This document shows positions 1 to 10,681 of a DNA stretch of 64,000 nucleotides, one piece after another. A program made the translations under genes and the position numbers. The stretch spans positions 62,001-126,000 of the forward strand of contig NW_025955033.1 of NCBI RefSeq assembly GCF_022376445.1, written 5' to 3'. Position 1 is the first letter of the stretch; each line of letters starts with the position of its first letter. The DNA is from Fomitopsis serialis. Lineage: Eukaryota > Basidiomycota > Agaricomycetes > Polyporales > Fomitopsidaceae. Under the pieces are notes generated by a model. That model made no database searches. It saw only the letters and a list, made by a program, of their open reading frames with translations, and was not told the origin of the DNA.

Positions 1-258
1 ACGACTATTTCAAACGCTCTCAAGATGCACTGCGTATTGAACCAAGTGGCGTGGTGGTTGCTACAGCGTCCATGCTAGCACCCATGCTTCGAGCGGCCGA
101 ACGCTGTACACAGTGCCGGAAGATTGACTCCGAGGCCTTCATCCTATTGGCAAATGACTACTCCAGCAAAATAGAGAATGCGGTACGCGCGGTAAGTCAG
201 CTGTCCTTCACCTCGAGTTAGCACTGACTGTCAGATGAAGATTCGTCTCGAAGAGTAG
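1..258 (+). CDS. BTB/POZ family protein, 3' end only
   Basis: The gene runs in from the left edge. Frame 3 reads DYFKRSQDALRIEPSG and continues to CTQCRKIDSEAF, which matches the C-terminal module of the full BTB gene at 2085-3101 almost position for position. Family members place a last intron just after the A-x-x-K/R codon. Here a GTAAGT donor follows position 191 and an acceptor ends at 234, giving a final exon 235-258 (MKIRLEE, stop). That intron would be only 43 nt, so the alternative is read-through to the stop ending at 221. The BTB domain itself lies outside the window. The family identity is firm; the exact end is not. Confidence 0.72.
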
Positions 259-946
259 GAGAACATACTGCATCTACTAGTGTAGTGCATCGTGCGTTTA
301 CTGCGCAATTGTGCGACTTCGGCCATGGCCCTGATCCGTATTGTAGGTGTCCAGTGATCACGGACCCCATGATGGGCTCAGCCCTGGGGCGAGAAGCGAA
401 AGCGGAAATGCAACGCAACTGGTGGTCGAGATACTTCGGATTGTTCATATCTAATGGGTGTTTTGTCATGTGCATTGGGACATGAGTTATGTGTTACCGA
501 AACCTTGCGCGTAACAGACACAGTAGCAAGGCTGCGTTCAGCTCAATCGTACACCGCTCTGCATATGATGCGGAACTGATATCTCGTACACGGATAGGTG
601 CAGCAACTGGTCAAACTGAATCTTTTGAATATCTTATGGTACTCGATCAGCAGCAGTACTCCAATGTGTCGAACTGAAACTGACCCTCCGCCTTCGTGGT
701 CCATGACCGTCACGCATGCCTTGGACTGTGCAAATCGTGCAGGACACTCTACACCTCGTACTCACCTACAACAACACCCGGGACGCAGACTACCTCAATG
801 GTTCGTCCCTCACTTGTCTCCCGCTTGACGATACGTCCCCCACGTTACCGTCACGCCTTCTGCGCTTCTGCTGCCCTTACTGGACTGTGCTGACCTTGTT
901 CACAACGACGTAGGACTCTGACTCTACGACAGGGGCCTGACCTCAC
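259..946. other. Intergenic, no gene recognised
   Basis: Several short overlapping frames exist, but none has recognisable protein similarity or a coherent exon structure. The right end leads into a BTB relic. Confidence 0.5.
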
Positions 947-1077
947 GCCGACATCGTTCTCCGCACCTCGGATGGTGCCGCTTTTCACGTTGACTACGGT
1001 GTCAGGAGGCTCGCATCACCTATCCTCTGCGATATGTTCAGCGCTCCCCGCACCGGTTCCCCAATCACGGCCGTCGT
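947..1077 (+). pseudogene. BTB domain relic, divergent subfamily
   Basis: From 947 one frame reads ADIVLRTSDGAAFHVD, then RRLASPILCDMFSA. This is the first half of a BTB/POZ domain (compare ADLIIRTSDGVDFRVYRV in the 2085 gene). Upstream there is no start codon in frame that joins to it cleanly, and downstream the frame loses similarity after about 1077, with only a weak trace (LWDCVL) near 1095-1115 in another frame. It is more distant from the other BTB copies than they are from each other, so it may come from a second BTB subfamily. I treat it as a decayed fragment. Confidence 0.55.
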
Positions 1078-2084
1078 GGGACTAAGAGCTGTAGGTTGTG
1101 GGACTGCGTACTGTGGAGCGTCAGTCTCTCATCTTCCCATCCCTCGAATGCTGGTGTACCCGAGCTTTTGGGGCAGGCCACGACTTACCAATGTTGTGCA
1201 CGGAGACACTCATGGTCTATGCTTTTTCTGGCTGCTATGGTTTCCCGATATTTTCATAATTCCCGTCGCTCATGTAGTGCCATGCATGCCCCGCGCATCG
1301 AACCAGGCCATGCCGTGGTCACAACGGTATCTGTACTAGTACTGGAGCTCACACTCAGAGTGGACGAACGTTGCAAATAGTGTCAGCAGGTCAAGACTGG
1401 GGTGTTCGCCAACTTCTATGCACGAAGCTCAGGTGCCGCCGTCACGGCAAGCGTGAGTCTGTTTATATCATGACCGAGGGAAGTACTGGCTCATCAACAT
1501 CTATCTTATCAAGGTTCAATGCGAGATCGAAAGACGTAGTTCTGTCTGTGAACGGTCCTGCTCAGAATGGTACAGTACTTATCTATGCTCGCATGCGCTA
1601 TTCGTCTGACCATTCAACCGATGGTCTTGTGGTTCAATGGTGCCCATTGTGGTCACCTTCTCTGTTTAACATTCATTGATAGAGCAGGTTGAGCCTACCG
1701 TAGGGTATCCTCGATCCCTGAGCATAAATGCGCCTCAGCTCAGCGGACTCGGGTCCCCAGCGTGCATCGACTCAGTCTTGTCGGCCCTCACCCACCCACT
1801 GGCGTCTCATCCCTTCACGCTCGCGCTCTTCATTCGCACATATCTCCACTCTACATCGCATCCCGACGTCCCTCAGCGGTCGCAATCGCCTTTCCCTCGG
1901 GTCGATACCGTCCTCACCATCCTATCCCGTCTTCGCCTCGTCCGCGCTAGCCCCGGCGCTGTCAACGTCGTGTCGTGACATCGCCTTGCTTTCCTCACAC
2001 ATCCCTACTCTCTCACCTCTTTCTTGCATCGGGGTCCATCTATCTCCACCCCATACCTCATCCTATCCTCCACCGTAAAACCAC
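1078..2084. other. Intergenic / upstream region of the BTB gene
   Basis: No protein similarity seen. The last 300 bases are C- and T-rich (runs of TCTCAC, CATCC, CCACC), as is common just upstream of fungal start codons, and probably hold the promoter and 5' leader of the BTB gene at 2085. Confidence 0.45.
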
Positions 2085-3101
2085 ATGGCAGACTCGTGCT
2101 CGGATTCTACTCCGGAATCGGGCCCAAAAACAGCATCGCCACCCTTCGACGACCCTGACGCAGACCTGATCATCCGCACGTCAGATGGGGTGGATTTCCG
2201 TGTCTACAGGGTCATCATGAAGCAAGCATCACCCGTCTTCCGCTCGCTATTCACCCTCCCCCTAGACGATCCAGCGAACGGCTCTGTCGTCGAAGTCACC
2301 GAGAAAAGCGGGGTGTGGGATCAAATACTGCGAATTCTATATCCCATCACGCAGAAGGCTGTACCCGCACCTAACGATTTCCTGCCGCTTCTTGAGGCTG
2401 CCAGGAAGTTTGACATGGCGAGCGTGACCGAATACGTCGAACAGGTCATGATAACCCCAGTGGTCTTGGAGACGGAAGCATTTCGGGTCTTCGCGCTTTC
2501 CTGTGTTTATGTGCTGCCAGACGCTGCTCTCGCTGCTGCGCAAGCCAGCTTCCAGTCGTGGCCCGGTGACCAACCTCCGCCTCCATGCATTCCTGAAATG
2601 CATGGTATGACCATCACTCAATATAACCGGCTCTTACAGTACCGCTCGGACTGTCTTAATGCCGCTACAGTCGCCGCGCGCAGGCACGACCTTTCGTGCG
2701 AGCTTCGATATGTCATGCAAAAGCTCGGGAGATCTCACACCGTGGATGATACTGCTTGGTGCCCTGAAAGTCAAGTCTACCACAACTACGGTATACGTTT
2801 CGTCACGCAGGTGCGCTCCTACCTCGACGACTACATGCACCGCTCTGTAGATGCACTGCGCATCAACCCAAGTGGTGTGGCGGTCACCACAACCTCTGTA
2901 CTAGGTCCCATGCTCGTCGCGGTTGGGTCCTGTGCGAAGTGCCAAACCATTGAAATGGAAAGCTTCGTCGAAATGGTAGATCGCTATGCAAATGTGATTG
3001 ATGCCGCAGTAGCAAAGGTAAGCAATCTGAACAAGTCGATTGCTCCCAAGTGAATACACTTACCGACAATTTTCTGGCACAAGGTCGAATTAAAGACGTG
3101 A
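2085..3101 (+). CDS. BTB/POZ domain protein
   Basis: Exons 2085-3017 and 3084-3101; 316 residues. BTB proteins usually dimerise through this domain and, in many cases, bind CUL3 and act as substrate receptors of ubiquitin ligases; the exact partner here is unknown. The BTB domain spans about residues 20-125, starting at ASPPFDDPDADLIIRTSDG. A helical middle region follows (LLEAARKFDMASV), then a C-terminal module with CAKCQT (C-x2-C) and a helix ending DAAVAK. The 66-nt intron (GTAAGC...CAAG) is phase 0 and leaves a last exon of six codons, VELKT and stop; without it the frame runs to a stop ending at 3053. The start is the first ATG, in a CCACATGG context. Paralogs: 10682, 19276, 21487 and 22893. 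Confidence 0.88.
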
Positions 3102-3402
3102 AGACGATGATTTATGTGCTCCGTGCGCTTGCACACTGCAACTTCGGACCTCGTGCCATACATGCCTGGCTAGATGTAATCTTTTTGTGCTGAATGACGG
3201 ATGCGGACTTGACCGGTAGATGTGGCCGGGGCATGATGGTAACGGAAGACAAAATGGGCAATAGGACGTGCCCAAAATCTGCTATCATGGGTTCTCATCG
3301 GTGTAGCGACTACTGTAGGCCACTCAGCGGCAGCCAATGCATGAGTACCCGGGACGGAATTTGTGTGCTTACGCACCATGTTGTCGGCATTTACTTTCAA
3401 AT

Positions 3403-3800
3403 GAGACACGATGTCACTCCCTGTCACACCGAGTTGACGGATATAGGGGAGAAGATCTCCAGATTGGCAATTGTCATCATTGTAGCCCTTGAGTACAAAG
3501 TACCCTGGCGAGCATCACGTGCAGGGAGTGGTACCGGTGGACCCGCCGCTGCTTACAGATATCGTTCATGCTCATATCTTCAAGTCGGGTAGTTCAACCC
3601 AGTCCGACCGCCGCACGCTCATGATGAGTTCCACAGGGAACACGAACCGAGTGTATTCTGCCCTCCCGATCAAAGAACGATGTGTCTCCGTTCAATCTAA
3701 TGCAAGCGGTTGTCTGCTAAACGTACGAATCAGCATAACGTCTCCGTGCAGTCCCCATATGATAAGACCGCACCCGTTACACTGCCTCGGACAAGACCGT
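3403..3800. repeat. 0.4-kb dispersed direct repeat, copy 1
   Basis: This stretch is repeated at 8149-8540 in the same orientation. Both begin GAGACACGATGTCACTCC and end GGACAAGACCGT, with small indels between. Similarity starts and stops sharply at both ends. Both copies lie just beyond the 3' end of a minus-strand gene (alanine aminotransferase fragment here, FAD monooxygenase at copy 2). No long shared frame without stops covers the whole repeat, no terminal inverted repeat was seen, and its nature is unknown. Confidence 0.8.
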
Positions 3801-3894
3801 GCAATATCCACGTGTGACATGCCATGTACCGTACTTCTCCTTCACCCAGACGTCTTCAACGCACGCGCAACGACCCCAGCCACAAGAAAAACAG

Positions 3895-4215
3895 GATCCA
3901 GACAAAATGGTAGTACATACCTGCCGTGTGAAGGTTATTGGGGGCTGATCGAGACCCTTCTGCTGGGGGTTACATACCGATGTTGCTGTCGATGACCCTT
4001 TTGAACGGGTGCGTGTCTTGATGCTCCTGTGAGCGGAGCTTTTCGTTGAGCTCGTCAGCCTTGATGGCGAGCTCACCCCGGACGGCGTATTGTACGTTGA
4101 GGATGGCCGGGTTGAGGTCGGCGGGAGTCAGGGACCGCATTTTGCGCGAATGCTGGTGAAGTCGGCGAGAGGAAGATGCAGGACGGGAGCAAGCAGCGCG
4201 GGAAATCCTGAGCAT
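3895..4215 (-). pseudogene. Alanine aminotransferase, truncated 5' fragment
   Basis: Minus-strand reading from 4215 gives a basic, Ser-rich mitochondrial presequence (MLRISRAACSRPASSS) followed by MRSLTPADLNPAILNVQYAV, ELAIKADELNEKL and FKRVIDSNIG, the conserved N-terminal part of pyridoxal-phosphate alanine transaminases. After codon ATC-G the sequence has four extra bases (GTAT) before GTAACCCCCAGCAG, so the frame shifts; the next frame continues NPQQKGLDQPPITFTRQ. A second donor (CAG|GTATGT) follows, but nothing beyond it resembles the enzyme. The catalytic lysine region is absent. The four bases look like the stub of a lost intron at the usual IG|NPQ junction. Non-functional as it stands. 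Confidence 0.8.
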
Positions 4216-4325
4216 CTGAGAACACGACTTTTGATCACGGCGAGGAAGGAGGACAGACAGCGAGGCGCGAGGCGAGGGGAGGAGGGCGGTGAGCGTATTT
4301 TACTACATACTAATTACACACTCGA

Positions 4326-4664
4326 TCACGGTGTCACGGAAAGGAGATTCGTCGCACGTCGGGCTCGGCGCGTCATCGCGTCAGTGACTATAAGTACGGC
4401 ACGACCGTCCACCTCCACTGGCCCGGCAAGGGCTTTCAAGGCCTTATCTTCCTGCTCTTTCCTCCGAAGCAAAAGCCAATCCTTTTGTCTTGTCATGCCA
4501 CAGCACTGGCTGGAACGACCGCAGACCGTCAGACGATGGTGCGTGTGAAATTTCTCTGTAGCCGCCCACTTCATATCTCGGAACGGAGTCTTCGTAAATA
4601 GGAAATGAGGAGCGCACCTGTGATCCATGTTCTTCGCGACGCAATTCGCGCGCTTAGAGGCCAA
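4326..4664 (-). CDS. Possible small protein of unknown function
   Basis: A frame of 112 codons on the same strand as, and directly upstream of, the aminotransferase fragment. Its C-terminal half has a gene-like charged composition (KDWLLLRRKEQEDKALKAL, then VEVDGRAVLIVTDAMTRRAR). An intron may lie in the first half: GTGCGC after the MDH codons and CCAG|TGCTG near RQKDW. I do not recognise the family. It could also be a remnant of another gene joined to the ALT fragment. Weak call. Confidence 0.3.
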   Translation of the reverse strand: MASKRANCVAKNMDHRCAPHFLFTKTPFRDMKWAATEKFHTHHRLTVCGRSSQCCGMTRQKDWLLLRRKEQEDKALKALAGPVEVDGRAVLIVTDAMTRRARRATNLLSVTP

Positions 4665-5792
4665 ACTCGACGATGTTACAGACTGAGCAAGTTCACTCTC
4701 AAATGACAGACTAAAAACTCCCTTGCAGGACCATTGCCGACGAGTACCAATTCGCCCGCATTCCAGGTGTCAGCACAACACAAGGTGATGAAAAAGGCTC
4801 GAGCCAAACCTCATTCGGATCGCATGCTCTCGCGGCGTCGCGCAGAGAAACCCAGAATGCCGCGCTATATGGTGTGAGTCTTCTTCATGCTGTTCAGGAA
4901 GCCTGAGGTGCGCAGCACTGCTCAAACGAGCATAATGGCTCAAGAGGTTGGCCACAGTTATATAAAGCATAGACAAGTCCCGACAGGGCTAGTCACGACC
5001 AGATGGGGCTGCGATTCAAGAGGATGAGAATTCGAAGTAAATTCGAAGCGAGAGGCGGTGCTGTGCCACGGTCACGTGGGCATGTCGTCCGTCGACGCGA
5101 TACAGGCTGTTTGCTGAGCTGCTCCGTTCCGCAGAGTTCTGGGACTAGTGGCACTGCCGGGAAGTGGGCACGTTTGCTACCAAAATGGGCTGCTCGCCGG
5201 CACTCTCTGCATCTTCTTCACTCCATCTGTACTAACGTCTTTGGGACGGTGGCTTATGCTCCTTTACACGAGGCAGTCGACGCGGCTACTACCAACCGCG
5301 CATTCACCTCCCACAGGTCACTATCCCACTGCTTTTCCTGTCGTGTCAGCTTTTCCAGCGGTATCAGAGCTGTTCTCGCGATGCTCCGTGCAATGTGGCC
5401 ACACATCTCCGGTACTATCGGGGCACTGCCCTCGGTCGCTCGACGCGTTAAATTCGCCACTTGGGCGGCGATGCGTAGCGGCCCGCGATCCGTATCTAGG
5501 CGTGCTGTGTCCGGGTGGCGGTAACATCGAGTATATGAGGAGGAGGCAAGTGGTTAGAGGCCCTTCATTCCTCCCGCCATCTTCGTTGTTACCCATGGTG
5601 TTGTACACAAGCACAGCGAGACCATTGACCGCCCTCGTGTCGCAATAACATACGCTTGAGCGTCACGGACGCACGAGAGTGCCCGCACTCTCCGTCTGGG
5701 ACGACTCGCTTCTCTGACCTTACTCATTTACCTGCTCAACCCATCGAGTCACCTACCTTTTGCCCGTACTTCTTCCTGAAAACTTCGAAGAC
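4665..5792. other. Intergenic; upstream region of the copper-fist gene
   Basis: A plus-strand TATATAAA sits at about 4961-4968 (GTTATATAAAGC), but no recognised gene starts after it. The long frames at 5003-5650 on the plus strand have no similarity I can name and no intron logic. The segment from about 5650 to 5792 probably holds the 5' leader of the copper-fist gene. Confidence 0.4.
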
Positions 5793-7857
5793 ATGGTTTG
5801 CATCGACATCTGATACGTTTACGAGTGGACTTGCTCATTACCTCTTAGGTCTTCGTCGGTAACAAGAAATACGCATGGTGCGACAGCCAATGATCACTCG
5901 TGCGCATACGAATCTAACCCCTGCTGCGATGTAGCGAGACGTGCATCAAAGGCCACCGCTCGTCCACATGTAAGCACACAGACCGCCCGCTGTACGAGAT
6001 CAAGAAAAAGGGCCGCCCGGCGACGCAATGCGAGCACTGCCGTGAGCTCCGCAAAACCAAGCAGCTGCACGTCAAATGCATGTGCGCGTCCAAAATCGAC
6101 AACGCGCCCGACGCCGCGGGGCCATCGACTATGAGAAAAGGTGATTTCCCGTAACATAGCAGGCGCCTTGACGCGAGACTGACCGTCAAGGTCCATCGCT
6201 CTTTGTACGGTTTAGGTGCCTCGAAGGTGCCGGCGAGCGCCGCGTTTCCCAGCGGGCTATCCCCGAAGCGCTGGAAATGTCGGTCGCACTGTCGGACGGC
6301 TCAGATTCAGAGCTCAGTATGTGCCGTCGTCGTACGGTGTCATTGATCGCACAGTACAACTGATACGCTGCAGGCCATGTTCCCTGCGAATGCGATCACA
6401 GCGGACCGTGCAACTGCACGACTCCCCGCGCACCACGCAACAAGGGCAAAACCCGGGCGCGACCTCTCCACGGAAACGCGGAACAGGACCCGTGCCTGAA
6501 AAGTTCAAGGGAGCCACCAGTGGCTGGGCCCGCCGGGATCGTCGCGTCGGCGCACGCAGCAGGACATCGCCCAGTGCTACCTCGGCCGCCCCCGCCAGAG
6601 CACCCAGTAGCGTTGCGGACTGCGCATGTCCCCTCCGCGACTCCTTCCCATCTGCCCGGCGGGCGCCGGACGTCCCACGACCAGCACTACAGCCCCTACG
6701 GCAAGGCGTACGAAGAGGTATACACAAGCGATCAATACCGCGGCCAATCCATGACTTACCAGAGCACAATCTCGCCTACCAACGAACCCTCCGACCCCAC
6801 TGCGGCCCTCCCGGACTTCCAACCGTGGCCGGCGTTCAGCTCACCGTCGCCGAGTGCGTCCCCGTTCGCAAACATTTCCCTCTGCGGCTGCGGTCCCACT
6901 TGCGCATGCCTTGGCTGCTTCGAGCACCGCGGGCGCGACGTGCTCCCGGGCGCGACATGCGCCAACCCAAACACTTGTATCGCCTGTCTTGAATGCGCAA
7001 TGCTCGCGATCCCGCCTGAAGTACCTGGCATGACATACGAGGACACCCAGGCGCAGAATGTAGACGAGTGGTTGCGCCAGATGACCGTTGCTGAGCCGCA
7101 GATGCAGCCCCAGTCCGAGGCGGCGATGCCAACTCAGCCCGTGCTGCCATCCACGCCGTCGTCCATGCTAGGTATGCGACGACAAACTGCGAATCCATCA
7201 TTCTCACCACAACCCTCTGGCCCCGTGCACCGGGCTGAAGCCGTTGTGCCCTATGACCCGACGCTCCTGCAAACGTACGCGCTTTGGAACGACTTGCACG
7301 ACGCCCGCACGCGCTCGCGGCCTGTGCAGGGCGAGTGGGACGAGCTTGCCCAGGCGGAGACGGGATGCTGCGGCGGTCGGTGCCAGTGCCCGCCAGGTTT
7401 GTGCTCGTGTCCAAGGGAGTGCTGTGGGTGTTGTCAGGGGTGCGCATGCGAGGGCCACTTGTGCCAGCATGGCGCAGGGGTCGGAGAGGGCGGAAGACTC
7501 ACGTTCGCGGTGAGTGGAGAGCGTGGCGGCTGTTGCGTCCCGCCATCGCGAGCCACCGCTTCCTCGTCTGTGCTGGGTCGTAGACAGGGTGGGACCATAG
7601 CGCAGCCGCAGCCTGTCACGGAAGCGTGGATGATGCAACTTGAAGGCGCGAACGTACCTGGTACGAGCGGTGTTGTTGATTGGAATGCGCAGGCGCAGAC
7701 ACTCACTGTATCCAGGGTAACCCCCAGCCGCGCGTCCTCGCATTCGTCGCAGTCGTCTGCAGGCCTCTCTCACTCGTCGACATCGTCATCCCTCGGATCC
7801 GTGCTTGGAATGCCGAGTCCTCTGAGCGCGTCCGGGAGTTGCTGCTCGAGTCGGTGA
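5793..7857 (+). CDS. Copper-fist transcription factor
   Basis: Exons 5793-5795, 5849-5877, 5935-6140, 6191-6316, 6374-7857; 615 residues. The N-terminus MVFVGNKKYACETCIKGHR is the classic copper fist of the Ace1/Cup2/Mac1 family: Cys and His ligands in ACETCIKGH and STCKH, then the KKKGRPATQC minor-groove element and CEHCRELR. All five exons are needed to build it; the first holds only the ATG. Further on lie Cys clusters PCECDHSGPCNC, LCGCGPTCACLGC, and a dense CCGGRCQCPPGLCSC...CCGCCQGCAC block near residue 450, likely copper(I)-sensing. The C-terminus is Ser-rich. It should act in the nucleus on copper homeostasis genes. Alternative acceptors exist for intron 3; 6190 was chosen because it keeps the frame of IPEALEMSVALSDGSDSE and has a CTGAC branch point. 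Confidence 0.9.
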
Positions 7858-8148
7858 TTCAGCAGTGAATGGTATGTGTGTAGTTGTGAAACAAAAGTGC
7901 TACCACCTCGGTAGAGATCCGCAGTGGACAATGCGGTTGGCGTGGGATGTGTAGGTCTTGTGATCTTGCAATTGTCGTTACTCCGTGGCTTGACCTCGAT
8001 GGTGTGACGCCAGTCGTGCTCGTTGTCACCGTTTGCTATTTGGGACTGTCAGACTAGTGAGCCGATCTCAAGACATCCACACCTTCAACCTGAAGCCGGT
8101 CTAGCATCTTGCCTCATTGATTCCAAATCAAGACGTTGCCAGATTGAC

Positions 8149-8540
8149 GAGACACGATGTCACTCCCTGTCACACCGAGTTGACGGATATAGGGGAGAAG
8201 ATCTCCAGATTGGCAATCATCATCATTCTAGTCCTTCGAGTGCGAAGTACTCGGGCGAGCATCGCGCACATGGAGCGGTGGACCCGCGGCCGCTCGCAGG
8301 CGTCGTCTATGCTCGTATCTTCCAGTCGAGTAGTCCCCAGTCTGACCGCCGTACACTCGTGGTGAGTTCCATCGGGAACACAAACCAAGTCTATTCTGCC
8401 CTCCTGTTCAAAGAACGACGCGTCGCCGTTCAGTCTAATGCAACCCGTTGTCTGCTAAACGTATGAATTAGCATGAAGTCTCCTTGCAGTGTCCATATGA
8501 TAAGACTGCACCCATTACACTGCCTGCCGGACAAGACCGT
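8149..8540. repeat. 0.4-kb dispersed direct repeat, copy 2
   Basis: Second copy of the repeat at 3403-3800, same orientation, clearly similar by eye along the whole length with scattered substitutions and short indels. It ends 38 bases before the stop codon side of the FAD monooxygenase gene. Confidence 0.8.
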
Positions 8541-8577
8541 TTGCCCTCAGAAAGCTCCCAACTCTAAGCTGTACAAG

Positions 8578-10022
8578 TCAAGTGTCTTCCGTCTGCCTCT
8601 GTTCCAACGTACTGATCGCGTCCTCCCAGACCCTACCAATGTCGTTACCATATATCCAAGACATGTCGCTCCCGCCGTCCTTGATGATCTTGACCCTGAC
8701 GCGATCGTCATAAGACGGCGAGTCCCCAAGCTCCTCCAACTTCGCGGCGCGCTGCGCAGCCTGGCCCTGGAGATGCGCGTACATGCGTGCGTAGTACGGG
8801 AGGCGGATGCGGTCGAACAGGGGGAGCGCGCGGTGGACGTCGTTGCGGTAGTGCCGCAGCGCCTGCGCGAGCACCCAACCGTCCTCCATGGCGAAGCCCG
8901 CGCCCGAGCCGAAGGCCCCGGACAGCGCGTGCGACGAGTCGCCGACGAGGACGACCTTGTCGTCCCACGCGGTGAGCTTCGACAGCTCCGGGCCCGCGAA
9001 GGCCGCGAACTCCCTCCAGTCGCCCTCCTTCACCCAGCTGATCACCTCGCGGATCTGCGGGAGGTACTCCTATCGCCAGATCAGCGTGAGACGGACAAGC
9101 TCTGACAGAGGAAGCGTACCTCGAAGTGAGACTCGACGTATGCGTTGCCAACTGGGACGCCCCAGCTGACCTTGTCGGCGCTGTGTACAGCAGGGTCTTG
9201 CCAGCTCCGCGCGGCGATCTCACCGAGGCCTTCCCCAACGGGAGAGAACCAGACGTGGGATGTTGGGCCGTGCCACCATGCGGTCGTGGCGAAGCGAGGG
9301 TCCTGCTTCACGACGTCGTCCCATGGCAAAAGCGCTCTCCAGATGGTGGTACCGGTGAACTTGATCTCGTAGTCAGGCCACGCGGCATCCCGGACCACCT
9401 GCAGTCGTTATGTCAAGACGGATGGCGGGGATTACAGATAATGGCAAAAGGCGACTCACCGAGCGAATGCCGTCTGCACCAACGACCAGATCGGCTGTGG
9501 CCACTGTACCGTCTTTGAAGTGCAGTTCCACACCGTCGTTGCCTATGTCCACGATGCGAGTGAGCTTCTTCGAGAGCTCGATGACACCAGGCGGGACATG
9601 TGCGAGAAGGGCCGACTGCAGCTTCGTCCGCTGGGTGCGAATTTGCGGGCGTTTCACAGGGGCGGTCTTCACCTGCCGGTGTATTTCTTCCCCAGTCTTG
9701 CCATTTCTTGCGGCATACATGCGTCAGCAATCAGCTGCGTTAAAAGTAGCAGCGTAGCTCACAGGTTCCCGACGACATCAGTGACATGGCCACTGGTGAG
9801 CGTGTCGGCCACTCCGAGCAGCTCGAGGACGTTCCAGGTATTCTGCCCAATGCTGATACCAGCCCCGACCTCTCGTAGGAGAGTCGCCTGCTCGTAGATC
9901 TTCACTTCCACATTTGGTATATTCGACAAGGCGATAGCCGTCGCGAGTCCGCCGGGGCCTCCACCGACAACAGCGACTTTGAGGGGTCTGACCGAAGTCT
10001 CAATGGTCATCTTGGAGCACAA
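8578..10022 (-). CDS. FAD-dependent monooxygenase (salicylate hydroxylase-like)
   Basis: Exons 10022-9763, 9706-9460, 9398-9120, 9069-8578; 425 residues, or 421 from the second ATG at 10010 (MTIETSVRPLKVAV), the likelier start. Group A flavoprotein monooxygenases use FAD and NAD(P)H to hydroxylate aromatic substrates. Motifs in order: GGGPGGLA dinucleotide fold near residue 16-23, the acidic end of the second strand in VKIYEQA, the DG motif in VVGADGIRS, and the GD motif in VVLVGDSSHALSG. Introns are phase 2, 0, 0. The first acceptor (GCAAG at 9707) was chosen because nearer AGs leave stops. Substrate cannot be told from sequence. It shares a 0.66-kb upstream region with the divergent BTB gene at 10682. 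Confidence 0.85.
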
Positions 10023-10681
10023 ACAGTACGTCTCCTATATGGATATGCTTGTTAGTGTACTGGTCAGTCGACGTCTCATGATCGTCGTAGGAGGACTGCT
10101 GATATGTACTGTATTTCAAGAGCGGCTACGCGTCAGATCTCGACTGGATGGCGTGCGAGGACCCTCTTTGTCGAGCCAGCAGTACCTTGTGGTTCTCTAT
10201 CACGCAACGTCACTATTAGTATTATTCTGTTGCTGATAGCGGGAGTGGTACATATGCTCCAGTCATGATTCAAGTACTTACCGATAAAGCGTCGCGCGAG
10301 TGAACAACCTGAGAGTAGTGATTGACGAATCGAGGCCGCTGGAGAGACGTACACCTTCCACCTCTCAGTATTGCCAATGTTCGTAATATGGCACATACTG
10401 TAACTTGGCTCTTGGACATTTGGACGCAGATCGGATATCATTCAGTGAGCATAGGAGCGGAGTGTTGGTAGCAAGTTACTCTGTCAGCAGGATGACTGCG
10501 AGGATTGAGATGCGCGTGAGAGCCAGCAGTCGAGCGTCTCCCTATTATGTAACTTGGTCAGGTTCAAGAGGACATCCACGCTTTGCGCATCTCATCTCCG
10601 CCCGCATATTGTTGCCCGGCGACCGTCCAATACGTGCTGCGGCGTACGCATATCACTGGGACTTTCTGTACCCCAAACGAC
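10023..10681. promoter_or_regulatory. Shared upstream region of divergent FAD monooxygenase and BTB genes
   Basis: About 660 bases between two divergently oriented starts. No convincing TATA box or gene seen; presumably holds both promoters. Confidence 0.4.

Noticed and set aside
5148..5648. Plus-strand frame of 166 codons with a hydrophobic start
   Set aside because: No family recognised, overlapped by open frames on both strands, and no splice logic; kept only as intergenic.
6836..7447. Minus-strand frame of 203 codons
   Set aside because: It lies antisense to the Cys-rich coding exon of the copper-fist gene, whose frame is well supported.
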